A stretch of DNA of 64,000 nucleotides from Imbricaverruca yamaguchii (taxonomy: Eukaryota; Arthropoda; Thecostraca; Neoverrucidae): positions 322,501-386,500 of the forward strand of contig JAOTOL010001339.1 of the NCBI GenBank assembly GCA_034440575.1. Reading direction: 5' to 3'. The position numbers were made by a program, and so were the translations under genes. Below, piece after piece: positions 1 to 12,400 of this stretch. Numbering within the stretch: position 1 is the stretch's first letter; each line of letters opens with the position of its first letter. Below the pieces are notes generated by a model that ran no database searches, was not told the origin of the DNA, and worked only from the letters and a program-made list of their open reading frames with translations.

Positions 1-100
1 GTGACAGACACCCAGTACCGTGACCTAATGAGTGACGAACACTCAGTATCCCAACCGACTGGGTGACGGACACCCAGCACCGTGACCAACTCCTGACGTC
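1..100. repeat. Partial tandem repeat at window edge
   Basis: Two similar segments of about 25 bases, sharing 'gacacccag' followed by 'accgtgacc', start near 1 and near 63. They look like the end of a minisatellite that continues left of the window. Only about two copies are visible. Confidence 0.4.
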
Positions 101-1265
101 GCGGACCGTTCCGCCGGCGCGGCCGCTTTCGTTGCCGCCGACCACAATGCAGATGCGCACACCCTTCCGGCCGTGTCGGGGTCACAATGCCGGCCGCAGC
201 GTCCACCAGCTTTCGCGGCCTCGTTCGAGTCGCGTCACTCGCCCCTGGTTCTGCGGCCGAGTGTGGCTCCGTCCATTCCGCGCCGCGGCTCTACCTGCGA
301 CCCGCCGCCGCGCCGCCGCACACTCTGCCTCGGCTCCGTCAGCCCACCCCCAGTCACCCCCTCAGTCATCCCACCCCTCCGTCGTCCCACTCCTCCGTCT
401 CCTCCGTAGCCCACCCCTCCGTTCTATCCCCCTCAGTCATCCCCCCCCCCCGTCGTCCCACTCCTCCGTCATCCTACCGTCATCCCACCCCTGCCCGGGA
501 GGAGCCACCGCCCGAGACGCTCCACGTGTAGATCAGCCGCTGGGGTCGCAGCGCGTGCGCGCGATGATGGATGGCCGGCCGAGCGAGACCACATCCGACG
601 TTGGCGCGCGGCCGCCGCCGCCGTTTAACCGGTCCTGCGGCGGCCGTCACGCGGTACCGAGGGAGGCGCGAATCGGCGCGCCGTGCGAACACCGACCGGC
701 CGCCCAGCGGTTTCTCCGCGTCAATCGTCGCCGGCGGCGCGCCGCATCCCGCTGACGGCACGAGACTGCCGAGCCCACCGCACGCGCGAGGATCATCGGC
801 GAGACGAGCCGTGCCCGCCGGCGACGCGCTCTGTCGGCGGTCACGGTGGTGTCGGAGAACGAGCTGCCTGACGCAGCCGTTAGGCGTTGGTGACATGAGA
901 AGGTGGAGCGGCGCGTGGAGCGTGGCGCGCACGTGACGGTCGCTGTCCGGGGGCCGGCCGGGCCGGGTAGTGCGCCGCGTGGCCGTTAGCGAGGCTCCGA
1001 ACGTGCCGTGTCTCGGCGGCCAGCTCCGCCGCACCGTGACGCTAGCCGCCGTGACGCCGTGACGCCGTGACGCCGGCCGACGGCCGAGAGGCTCGCTATC
1101 GCCCGGTCCGCGTGCGGCCGTGTCGGTGCCGCGCGTCTGACGTCACTTCCGCCCGTATCCGGCCCCGGAAGAGCGCGCTGGTGCCGATCAGGAGCGTGCC
1201 CCGCCGCCGCCCAGCTGAGGGCGGCACGCTGCGACGGCGATGGCGACGGCGGCGGCGGCCCGGCG
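100..1265. other. GC- and CpG-rich sequence without a recognised gene
   Basis: This stretch is very rich in CG dinucleotides and in pyrimidine-rich 'cccaccc' runs (340-490). Several frames are open on both strands, as expected of GC-rich DNA, but their translations are Arg/Pro/Ala-rich and match no family I recognise. It could be a CpG island or contain the unseen 3' exons of the minus-strand ZP gene, but I see no ZP-like Cys/Trp motif in it. Confidence 0.35.
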
Positions 1266-1267
1266 CT

Positions 1268-1697
1268 GCGTGGATGGCGTCCATGAGGAGCGTGGATGGC
1301 GTCCGTGAGAAGGGTGGATGGCGTCCGTGAGAAGGGTGGATGGGGCCATGAGGACGGTGGATGGCGCCCATGAGGAGGGTGGATGGCGTCCGTGAGAAGG
1401 GTGGATGGCGTCCGTGAGAAGGGTGGATGGCGCCCACGGACGCCATCCACCATGAGGACGGTGGATGGAGTCCATGAAGAGGGTGGATGGCGTCCGTGAG
1501 GAAGGTGGATGGAGTCCATGAAGAGGGTGGATGGCGTCCGTGAAGAAGGTGGATGGCGCCCACGAAGAGGGTGGATGGCGTCCGTGAGGAAGGTGGATGG
1601 CGTCCGTGAGAAGGGTGGATGGGTCCATGAGGAGGGTGGATGGCGTCCGCGAAGAGGGTGGATGGCGTCCGTGAGGAAGGTGGATGGAGTCCATGCA
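1268..1697. repeat. Minisatellite, 22-bp unit, about 19 copies
   Basis: The unit starts 'gtggatggcgtccgtgagaa' and recurs every 22 bases, with occasional 21-base units (for example near 1335). It lacks stop codons on the minus strand, so all three minus frames stay open through it; those open frames are a consequence of the array and not genes. Confidence 0.95.
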
Positions 1698-1799
1698 CGC
1701 GCACTCTGCCACTGTCCGGACCAGAGCAGTGGGAACCGTGCCGGCGCGCGAAGATGACGTCACAAAGCTGCCGATCGCTCCGGCGATCCAGCGACCGCA

Positions 1800-2200
1800 G
1801 CTGAATCTGACTGGACTGCAGCCACACTGGTCGAGCAGATCCGACGGTCCGCCAGCCGGCACGCCTGCAAGACTGACGGTCTACCCGTCGACCCATCTGG
1901 TCCCCGCAGACCTGACCAGCAGGTCTAACGGTCCATGAGCCTGTATGCCTGGCCCCCGCAGACCTGCCCAGCAAGTCTGATAGTCCACACCCCGACACAA
2001 TTAACACACACCACGCTTCCACAGATGTGGGACAAACCGTCAACCTCTATGGCTCAAGAACATGGACTGCACGAGGGTCAGGAACTAAAGAGCAGGGTCA
2101 ATATGGGGGCCAGGGGCAAAGGATCAGGGGCAGCACGAGCCGGTCAGGGACTAAAGATCATGGGCAGCACGAGCGTTATTGGAATAAAGCGAGTCGTGGA
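1800..2200. repeat. Short degenerate tandem duplications
   Basis: Two copies about 55 bases apart share 'cccgcagacctg' (near 1905 and 1958), with a weaker copy upstream. At 2070-2180 a second small set shares 'ggcagcacgagc' and 'actaaaga'. No gene is seen. Confidence 0.5.
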
Positions 2201-2239
2201 AGGTCAGATCAGCTGTAACATAAACGGCCAGTCCTGATA

Positions 2240-3150
2240 ACTAATGACTTTGGCACTTCCTAGCAATGTGGGTGTATTTTCAGCCGACCTCTTTATCTCC
2301 CCTCCCCCCCCCCCCTTCTCGAGGAATCGGATTTCTTCTATTGACCCCAGCGTCTATTTGAGCGTGTTGCTCTTAATTTGTTCCATGGAAAGTCCTCAAT
2401 TTTTGTCAGAGCTGTCAACATGGATTTAACCTTCAATGTGTTGTGGAAGCAAGAACAATCGATGATATTTTGATTGCTCTAATGAACATAGCAATGTTCC
2501 TTCCATGCTGTCTGCTGCTAGCGGTATTTCATCCATGCATTCCATGTTCTTGAAGCAATGATTTCCAGCTTTTGACGAAATCATGATCTCCCGCCACTGT
2601 CGAGGAGGTTTCTTAACAACCTGAGTCTTAGTTCATTTGTGACATGCTGAAGTTGCAAAATGGCAGATGACTTGAAGCAACACTGGCGCATATGAATCAT
2701 ATATAAATGAGTTCTCAAATTAAGCTTCGTGGTCTTCGTTTCGATAAAGTAATAATGTTAAAATAATTAGCAACGTCATATCGCTAAACTACGCTTTACG
2801 ATTACGTTCGGACATATTGAACTATGTACCTCATTATTTCACGGTGTTATTCTGAGATTATCATGTGTACTCAACATGTGTTTTCTCGACAACTGTGCAC
2901 TGACCCCCAGTAGGCTTTCCGAATATCAACAAGCGCTTTGACGTTAATGAATCTCACTTGGCCCCAGGACGAGGGTCTCTGCACTGCTGATGTCAGACTA
3001 AAGGACGTCGGCTAAGTCACAAATGCTTTTCTATTTCGCTTTTCCATGACCTATGCGTCCATATTTTCCCGCACTTTCGTGCAAGGAGCAGTTTTTGCAT
3101 TTCAGGAATGTTATCGTTCTTCACTAGGACATGTCTATATCCCTCTTAAA
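2240..3150. other. AT-richer intergenic or intronic sequence, nothing recognised
   Basis: There are no long open frames, no clear repeat and no splice-bounded GC-rich block. If the ZP gene at 3271-3441 continues leftward this is intron; the exon that should follow, with the conserved Trp/Cys of the ZP linker, was not found here. Confidence 0.4.
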
Positions 3151-3154
3151 GCAG

Positions 3155-3213
3155 TGGCCGAAGTGGGGCCGAAGTGGGGCCAAGGTGGGGCCAAGGTGGG
3201 GCCGAGTTGGGGG
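3155..3213. repeat. Microsatellite-like 11-bp repeat in the ZP gene intron
   Basis: About five copies of an 11-base unit 'gtggggccgaa'/'gtggggccaag'. On the minus strand it lies 57 bases downstream of the ZP exon donor at 3270, another case of a tandem array close behind a splice donor. Confidence 0.85.
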
Positions 3214-3270
3214 AGGGGACTCCACCCTAGCTGCAACCGGACTGGGGACACCCATTTTGCCCCCACCGAC

Positions 3271-3441
3271 CTTCTGCAGACCGACGTCGTTCTGGACGAT
3301 GATGACGTGCTCCATGTAGTGCCGGCCGTCGCTGCGCCTGCTGAAGCGGGTGCCGCACGTGCTGGCACCGATCACAAAGCTGATCGTCCTGCTGCCGGAT
3401 CCTCCTGACACGTGGTGACACGAGGGGGTCGAGAAATGGTC
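3271..3441 (-). CDS. ZP-domain gene, exon with CGT..HY..H.I.VQND block
   Basis: The acceptor is 'tttctcag' before 3441 and the exon reads GAC CAT TTC, in phase 0 from the previous exon's AAG. It encodes 57 residues including 'STPSCHHVSGGSGSRTISFV', then IGASTCGT and 'RHYMEHVIIVQNDVGLQ'. These correspond to the part of the ZP module with its second and third conserved cysteines and the aromatic/VQ strand. The donor is probably AAG|GTCGGT (exon end 3271); GTGGGG a few bases on is an alternative. Third positions are strongly C/G. The intron just downstream carries a small tandem array. Confidence 0.85.
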
Positions 3442-6400
3442 CTGAGAAAGGTCGAGAACAATCGTGGTGGTTAAGCCTTCCCGGTGAAGACACAAGCATG
3501 GGCCGGGTAACACGACTAGTGGCAAGCATAGTTCTGAAGTCAGCGTATAATAGTCACCTTGAAGGTTATACGAGTACTTGTGCCATTACATAAATCATAG
3601 CTCGGTGTTTCTCACTTGCTATAAACGATAACTAGTATGTAAAGAGACGGAACCGAATGTTATCACTGCATCTAGCGATCCATAAAAGCGTCCATGGCCA
3701 TAGCTGCCAAGCATCGGTCAAACGTCAATGGCGTACTCCGAGATAACACTGCCTTCTTCGGTTACTCGCAACGCCTCAAGGCTGAGCCGTTGCAACAGCT
3801 TCGAAGCGTCTGGCACAAGCCGAGAGTTGATGGCCGAGCTGAGTGAGGGTTGGCCACGTCGTGTCATAATCGAGCAGCGGCACGACAACCACGATCACGA
3901 CGGCCAGATGACATTGGGTGGTGGAGTGACTTTCTTCCTCTCGCCCACGTCTGAGCACCTCGCGTTGCGCGCAACGGTCGCTTTGTCCGCACGGGATCGT
4001 GAGCAGATCGATACCCTTGCCGACTTCGCTGCCGCACGCGCCTGAAAGCGACCCTCCGGCGCGTGATGGATGGGCACGCGTGGTCCGGCTTGGCAAGCGC
4101 GCACGCCGGCGTCACAGCATCTCTCAGACGAATAATGGGACGAACTTTCGGTTCTTTCGTTACGCATCCGGTTGCCAGGCCACGCAGGGTCGCCAACCTC
4201 TCACGCCAATTGGTCGCGGATGGCAACGGCGTAGAAACGTTTTAAAAAGTGTGGGGGTAAAACCTCTTTTAGAGCTGATTCTTATCATGCGTCGCCATAA
4301 CATTACGGTTAAGCATTCATGAAACGGGGTACATGGCCCGCTGCCCCCTCCCCCACTCCTCTTGTTCCTACACCAATGGCGGATGGACTCGGTAATCCGA
4401 CTGGTTGCGGGATTTGAACCCACGAGCTTACGACCGGCCGAGAGCTGAATGCGCCACCGCCTGTGGAATCGTAGTACCAGAGCGCCGCTCATGACGGCGG
4501 GAGTAGAGCTGGTGACAGAAGTCCGTACTGTCACGGTCCAGCAATGAGACGACGGGGTGTAGAGGGGTGGCAACACCTGGCCACACTCCACTTCCTGTGC
4601 AGCTGACGCACCACGCGGAGGGAGGCCAGCGGAAGGGATGTGAATGATCAGTGGCGGATGAAGGCGGACGTCGCTGTGGGGGAGTATTAGTCCGACCGCG
4701 GTGCCAGAGGGGATGGATTTGTATGCGGAAGGTTTGTGTCATTCAAGGAGCTTGCTCTGGAGTCCACCAGTGTGTGACAATTATTGAATTCAACTATTTA
4801 TTTATTTATTTATTTAACAATACATGCCCTCCACTTGGTCTTGCAGTGGCTGTTACGGACACTTTGGGTTGAACTCACAGATATTTACAAAGAAAGGATA
4901 GATGTGTGGTCAATAGTGGGAGCAGATGCGCAACAAACATTCGTACGCCAACATAATACAATATCCATATCACTTTCCGCATTGCATACACCGTACTTGC
5001 AACACGAGCTATACACGAGTGGCTTGTAGAAGTAATAGGAAAGCGATGGCCTAAAGGTGACTTCATAGTGTACACATATCCATGGTGTAAGTTTTTTGTG
5101 TGACTAGTGTTGTTCGTGGAGATACGCTATTGCATGTTTTTTGAAGTTAGACAGCATCGATGTTTTTGTTTCAGTAGGAAGTTTGTTGTGGTGGAAGACA
5201 GACGAGTAGAGAAATCTCCTGCGGACAGCCTCTCTGTGTATGGCTGGCAGGTGCAGATGGTCGTCTGCACGTGTGTGACGGTTTCGCAGGGTAGGTAGTT
5301 TGCAGTGATTTGACCGGCAATGTGCGTAGGCTCACCCGTCAGAATGATCTTGTTGAGCAAAGTGAGACTGTGAAATAGGTACAGATCAGCTGCAGTGAGG
5401 AGACCCAACTCGTTTTGGGCGTCAGAAATGTGATCAAATTTCTGGAGACCTGACACGACTCTAGTGGCGAAGTTAATGATCTTGACTAGTCTGGGGATGT
5501 TTGTTGACGGCCCGTTCCCGTAAACAGATATGCAGTATCGGATATTGGATATAACTAGGCTATTGACTATAGTGAAGAGGGTACTATCCTCTTGCATCAC
5601 TCGTGGATTGTACTACCGAAAAGTTAGCAATCTTAAATCAAGGGCACGACATCAGCATCCACCGTATAGTTGACGCTGGGAAGTGCTGCTGCTGTCCAAC
5701 TTGCATGCTCTGCGTTTTGTCATTGTCAGTGTATGTGGGTCAGGTAGTGATAAATCGCATTAGAATCATCCGATATCCAGATGAACCTTGGGTAATGCTA
5801 CGACGCGTTCAACCGCTAGGCCATAGCGTCGCGAACCTCTCACGCCGACTGGTCGCGGGTGGACTCGGTAAATGCCGCCGGTTGCCAGATCCGAACCCAC
5901 AATCTTGCGATCAAGAGTCCGATGCTCTACCGACTGCGCCACCTCGGCCCCATCTGATATGAGATCTGTATGGATATTTGTAGATAAAAGTTTACGCCTG
6001 ATGACATGCAACAATGTTCGGCACAGGCCAAAAAAGCGTACTACGCCAGCAACAAGTGAAGAATGACTGACCTCGATCTGCTGCAGCGTGTCGAACACAA
6101 GTCTCTCGGAGACGTGTCGGCAATTTCGCGGTCCACAAGATTGAAAGAGATTGCAATTGCTGTCGTCTCGTTCCTGACATGCCAGCCACCGCGTAGCTTT
6201 CAATGGGGACTGTCACACTGTGCTGGGAGACGTCGGCGGCGAAGGAGGTAATTATAATAAATGGATGCGTTCGGCCGGCAGATAGCGTGGATGTCTGCGT
6301 GCTTTGTTTGTTCATTTTCTAATCACTTCTCAATTACTTCAGTCGAGAGCTGGTATTCCAATGTGCTCTACTTTTTCAAAGGTTTGTAATTTCTTCTCCA

Positions 6401-9400
6401 TAGTATTTCTTGAGTTAAATGGTATCCGTTACACAGTGGAAATGCGACGATTTTCGAGTTGCGTAGAGAGGAGCATGGAGTGGAGGAACAATTTCGAGGT
6501 GGAAAATCGCTTGGGCTATGGACTGATTCGATAGCCCAAGCGATTTTCTATCGTCACAGCTATGGACTGCTTTTGTCAATAGTTTTTACACTGCTATGCT
6601 TCGTATAATTTTGCATCAGGTTGATTATTACGACAAGTGAAAAAGATCACTCATCCAGATCTACAGCGTACAACAGACGCGGACAGCTAGCTGATCATGA
6701 AGTCGGAGACATTATCTCTCACGGGCTTCGCACACAGTTTCTTTGAAGGCTGTCATTTTGATGAATTAATGATACCGTCATAATGTTGTCCCTGGATGTA
6801 GCTTTTTATGCAATGACTCCATTCTTAATAGTTCTGGGACATGGATGTGTGAAGACCATACAGTTTGTGAAGTCGAAGTCGTTTGTGTGTCATAATTGTT
6901 CACATTCGTCATCATGCGAACAAGATAGATTGAATGATACACATATTTGGAAGCATGACGTAGCTGCCTTACCTGTCCTATGACCTAGTACACCCCAGGC
7001 TACTTTGTGCATGCACAAAATTTCGCCAAGATTGTGTTCTTAGGTCGCTGCGGAGGTGAAGACGGATATGAAGAAAACTAGGGTTAGAAGGATTATGGTG
7101 TTCATTCTTTTAATTATATGATATATAATTTACCTGCAGCCTAAAAACATAATCAAATCATGAATGGAAAATGAGGAGACCGTTTGTGAACGGTCTAATA
7201 CGCTGCGCTTGGTCGGTTTTAGTTGGCTGCGTGGCTTTGTCACAACTACTGATGCAGCAACTGACAAATGTCGGTCGTGTGTGCGTTTCTATAAACGTGA
7301 TTCAAGTTGCTGCCAAGTAACCATTGGCTAACCAGAGATGCTTTTATAGCGTAAACCTGTGATTCTAATTTTGCGGTTTTGACGCCCTGTTTGTGTTGCT
7401 CTTAATAGGAAGGCATTGGGCGAACGCATACTTCTTCACCGGGAAAGGAGTAAAAATTCCTATTGTGTATGACACCACATGCGATGTCTACAGTCATGTG
7501 TGGCTCTCAGTTGTGTAAGCCAACTTTTCCATGTTAGTAGTGAATGTAACTTTCAAACCAACTTAAAACCTGCAAGCTGTGATGACTACACTCACCCTCA
7601 GGCACGCACGCTCCAGGAACTAGACCTGTGTGTGTGTCGGCGACTGATGTAAGCCTACTTCTGGTCACCCCCACATTCTGTGAAAGTCTGCACGACTTCA
7701 GACCGAAGCTGTTTACGTAATGCATGTCTTGTAAACGTTGCTTCTGACTCCCTTTATTCAGTTTATTACTGATGTCACTCCGCGTGATGCTATCGAATCG
7801 CTTCAAAATACCCGGGCCGTTTGAAGCGAAGCTAATAATGCACATCTCTTCGTGCTGAGTGGACAGATAGATATCCACCATAGCACTCTTCAAGCGAGGA
7901 ACCAATACAGAGAAGATGTGCATGAAGCAAACAGGACATTGTTTTGTTGGTTTCCTCCGGTTGAATATGGCATTAAGCAAATAGTTGGTGGATTTTTATC
8001 CATTTCCCACTCACGTGTTTTGCATTTAATTTCCCATATAATGAGCTCGCAGATGCATCGATTCAATGTCACCCTTAAGTAGATGATGGTGACTTTGAGT
8101 CACCTTTGCGTAGATGATATTTTTTAGTCACCTTTGAGTAGCTGATGGTGCCTTTGAGTCATCTTTGAGTAGACGATGATAACTGAGTTACCTTTGAGCA
8201 GATGGTGATACCTTCGAGTCACCTTTGAGTAGGTGATTGTGTTTCTGAGTCACCTTTGAATAGATGACGCCGGTGAAGGGCCGATCGAAGGCGACTTTGA
8301 TGCGCATACTGTCGGCGCCGCAGAGCACGTCCAGCGAGGTGATCTGAGCCACGTGCTGAGGTCGGATCAGGTCAGCCGGTGACAGCTGGTCGACTCCCAG
8401 CTCTGCCGAACAGGTCAGATCGGTGAAGGTCAGCTCAGTGAAGGTCAGGTGCACAACGGGCTGAGAGAAAACAGGAGGATCGACGCAGCAAATGTCTCGA
8501 TCGTTGGAATCACGTTAGACTTGACAGTGCACATCAGATGGTACATCGCGACGATAGCGCAATGCTTGACTGGAAGTGGAAGTGGAAATCTAGGCATGAT
8601 CACAGTGCACCAGCAAATCCAGAGCAGCGAAAAAAACAGTCTTCTCTTCCTCACCCAAGTTCGGGTCCGGGCATGTAACTACGCTTTGTAAGCTCTATTG
8701 AGCTTAAGGCAACGGCGTAGTTACGACAAACATTCCTAACGTCTTGATGAGTCCCAAACCAAGGATGTTGTCAAGAACATTATGGTTTTGGTAGCCTTCC
8801 TTCTCGTTTGGGATTGCGATTATTGCCATCCCAAAGATTCATTTATTGCCATCTGGATCCCTTACTTGACCAACGACCCTAGAGTTGCCTTATGTTATGC
8901 TGACGCATCATGCAAATGCAGGGCAAAAGGCACTATATGCAGGCGTAGAAACAGCCAATTCGATCATTTTGTTAATTATTAGTCACGCGACACAGCCACA
9001 GCCTGGTTTGGTTCTACGACTTTCACTTGCGTGACAGCCAATTGACCTCCGTGGTCATTTTCATCTTTCCACAACCCACGCCCACCCACACACTTAGTGG
9101 TGATCACTTCACCACGCCACCACCTCCTTCGTGTACGGCTCGTTCATATTCCCGGTTTTTATCGAGGCTTTTTATACTTCAGCTGGTTGAAGTCGCCGTT
9201 TTCGTTTTTTGTCGCACGTGAAATCGACGTCTCACAGCGTCGGCGTGTGGTTGGCATTGCCGTCCGTCTGCCGCCTGTTGGTCACGTGGGTCAGTGGCTG
9301 TGGCGGTGGGGTCAAGGTGACGACGCTCCCTCGTCTCTGCCCACGATCAGCAGCTGACTGAGAGCCAGCTGAGCCATCCAAGTCGTGTGTTTCGTGGCCC

Positions 9401-12400
9401 TGTCCCGCCTCATCTTCTGTAACTAGTACAGGAGATGCGGGGAGTGTAGGTTGGTTTCTGCGTGTGTGCGAGCAGGGGAAAGCAGCAGACAACTGCCCCT
9501 TATCGCGGGGCCGGTGTGTGGTGTGTGGTCAGGTGGCGGTAGTCTCCGGGCCGGTGTGTGGTCAGGCGGAGGTAGTCTCCGGGCCGGTGTGTGGTCAGAC
9601 GAAGGTAGTCTCCGGGCCGGTGTGTGGTCAGGGGGTAGTTCCGGGCGGAGGTAGTCTCCGGGCCGGTGTGTGGTCAGGCGGAGGTAGTCTCCGGGCCGGT
9701 GTGTGGTCAGGCGGCGGTAGTCTCCGGGCCCGGTGTGTGGTCAGGCGGCGGTAGTCTCCGGGCCGGTGTGTGGTCAGGCGGCGGTAGTCTCCGGGCCGGT
9801 GTGTGGTCAGGCGGAGGTAGTCTCCGGGCCGGTGTGTGGTCAGGCGGAGGTAGTCTCCGGGCCGGTGTGTGGTCAGGCGGCGGTAGTCTCCGGGCCGGTG
9901 TGTGGTCAGGCGGAGGTAGTCTCCGGGCCGGTGTTTGGTGTGTGGTCAGGCGGAGGTAGTCTCCGGGCCGGTGTGTGGTCAGGCGGAGGTAGTCTCCGGG
10001 CCGGTGTGTGGTGTGTGGTCAGGCGGCGGTAGTCTCCGGGCCGGTGTGTGGTCAGGCGGAGGTAGTCTCCGGGCCGGTGTGTGGTCAGGCGGAGGTAGTC
10101 TCCGGGCCGGTGTGTGGTCAGGCGGCGGTAGTCTCCGGGCCGGTGTGTGGTGTGTGGTCAGGCGGAGGTAGTCTCCGGGCCGGTGTGTGGTCAGGCGGAG
10201 GTAGTCTCCGGGCCGGTGTGTGGTGCGTAGTCAGGCGGCTCAGCTAATTATAGCTGTTCAACCCCTGACGCGCACATCACGGGTAAGCGAGGCACGCCAG
10301 AACGGTAGTCGGATGCACATGACTGCGCAGTAGCAGTCGGCCCATGGCACGTGCTCTAGCTGGCCGCGTCGGAACCGTGCCGGGTCACGGACTGGGGTCG
10401 GGCTGCACACGCGTGGACGGATCACACCGGTCAGGGTCAAGTCACGGACACAGGGCTGAACTGCGCACATGGGGAGGGATGACCTCGGTAAGGGTCAAGT
10501 CACGGACACAGGGCTGAACTGCGCACATGGGGAGGGATGACCCCGGGGAGGACGACCCCGGGGAGGGACGACCCCGCGCAGGGTCACGCCACGGACACAA
10601 GGCTGGGTCTGTTCGATGGGTCTCACGTCTGAAGTTGCCCAGTTCCCATATGTCCAGCGGATGATCTCCGCAGCATACTCAGTGATCTTGGTATACAAAC
10701 ACCGCGCGCTGAAATGGATGCGTTTAGTCTTAGCCAATCGCAATAACATCTTAAGGCATTTTCACATTAATTTAGCTCCTTCATTTTGCTTTTAGCTTCA
10801 CTTAGATCTTCATTCTGAATGAATTTCATCAACTAGATGGAAAAAGAAGCTAAACGTATATGAGCAATTTAGTCATGAAATATATCCCTACGTGATATGA
10901 AGTAGGTTTGCTGGTGATGGAAAGTGATGTTTTATGATCTGTTTGTTATCTATTGTATGCCGTCTGCGTTCATGATTGCGTCAGCAATCACCACATTCTT
11001 GCAGACGTTGTTTCACCATTTACCAGCAATCCGCCTAGTTTCGTGGCCGACCGTATGGTGATCTCAATCTACCTCGCAGTACAACCGATCTGTCTCTCGA
11101 TACAACCTGCATTACATCGAGAGACGGGGTGGTTCCACCCCGTCTCCCGATGTAATCTGTCCAGCTGAGCAGCTGACCTTACGGTGGTCTCAATCTGTCT
11201 CTTGGTAGAATCTACCCCGTTCCGCGCCGACCTTACGGTGGTCCCAACCCTGTCTCTCTGTACAACCTACCCCGTTCCGCGCCGACCTTACGGTGGTCGC
11301 CACCCTGTCTCTCTGTACAACCTATCCAGTTCCGCGCCGACCTTACGGTGGTCCCACCCCGTCTCTCCATGCAACCTGCCCGGTTCCGCGGCCGCCCTGT
11401 CGGTGGTTCCAGCCCGTCGACCAACAAGGTCCGTCCGTGTGTCCGTGTATGTTGGTCAGCGTTCGCTTGGTCAGCCCGCCGGAACACTGAGAACGATGGC
11501 GCAACACCCCTCGGGGCGCTGGCGTGGAGAGCGATGGACTCGCCCACCGGCCATTCTCGGGCGTGCGGCACGTGGTCGCTGTCATGGTGACGGTCCGGGC
11601 GCCAGTCACTGCTGCTGTGTTGGGCGCTTTATGACCGAAGCAGTCGAAGCGCCCCTAAGCCCAAATAACTAACTAACTAACACTGCTGTTGTGGGTGAAG
11701 ATTCCGCTTGCGGTTCGATGGTCTTGAGATCTCGTTCGTCAGCCACGCAGTCGAGGAAGGGGCACATCGGCAACTGAACCGCCCTTGCAGGCATTTTGCT
11801 TTTTCGATTGACGATTGTAAACTATTGTATTGTGCCGGTCCTTTATCGTTGACTGGCTTCTTGGGAGAATAGTCTGGATTCGTGCCAGTGACATTTTGTT
11901 AGCGCAATTGTTGTATTTTGTAAGCTTTTCGTAGTTTGCCAAGTGATACTTCATGAATGCGCCTGGTACGTCGTCTCTTGCTGAGCGTCGTGATGTACCT
12001 CCCACTGGCTAAGTTTCTTCACAGCCTACGCAATTGGTGCGGCTCCACGAACCGCAATAATTAACTGACCATAGAATGCCACTCAACGAAAGCTTGCATG
12101 CATCAATAGAGAAGGATGGGGTGAGAGGAAATTGCAAGAGGTGATGGCAGAGAATGTAATGCTCAATGCAGATTGGGTATTCGTGCGGAATACTGCTGCA
12201 CTGCATTTTCTGTCAGAATTAATGGAGTGATGTTAAAGCTGCTGGAGTCCGTTTCAGAAACAAATTGATATATCGGCCGAATTGGTACACCGACCGATGT
12301 TGGTGAGTTTTGTGAAGTTGAAAAATGAAGCGAATTGAAGACGTTCTTGTCTTATTCCTGATGCCATGGTTCTGTTCGTGCTGTTGCTGAAAACGGAATA

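Noticed and set aside
480..1034. 184-codon Arg-rich minus-strand frame near the left end
   Set aside because: GC-rich DNA keeps several frames open; no ZP-like residues, no family and no convincing splice sites.
1096..2043. His/Pro/Ser-rich 315-codon minus-strand frame
   Set aside because: The 22-bp minisatellite cycles through all frames without stops; the peptide is a pure repeat.
9464..10247. Val/Gly/Cys-rich plus-strand frames
   Set aside because: 33-bp array translation in two frames, no start context, no splice logic.
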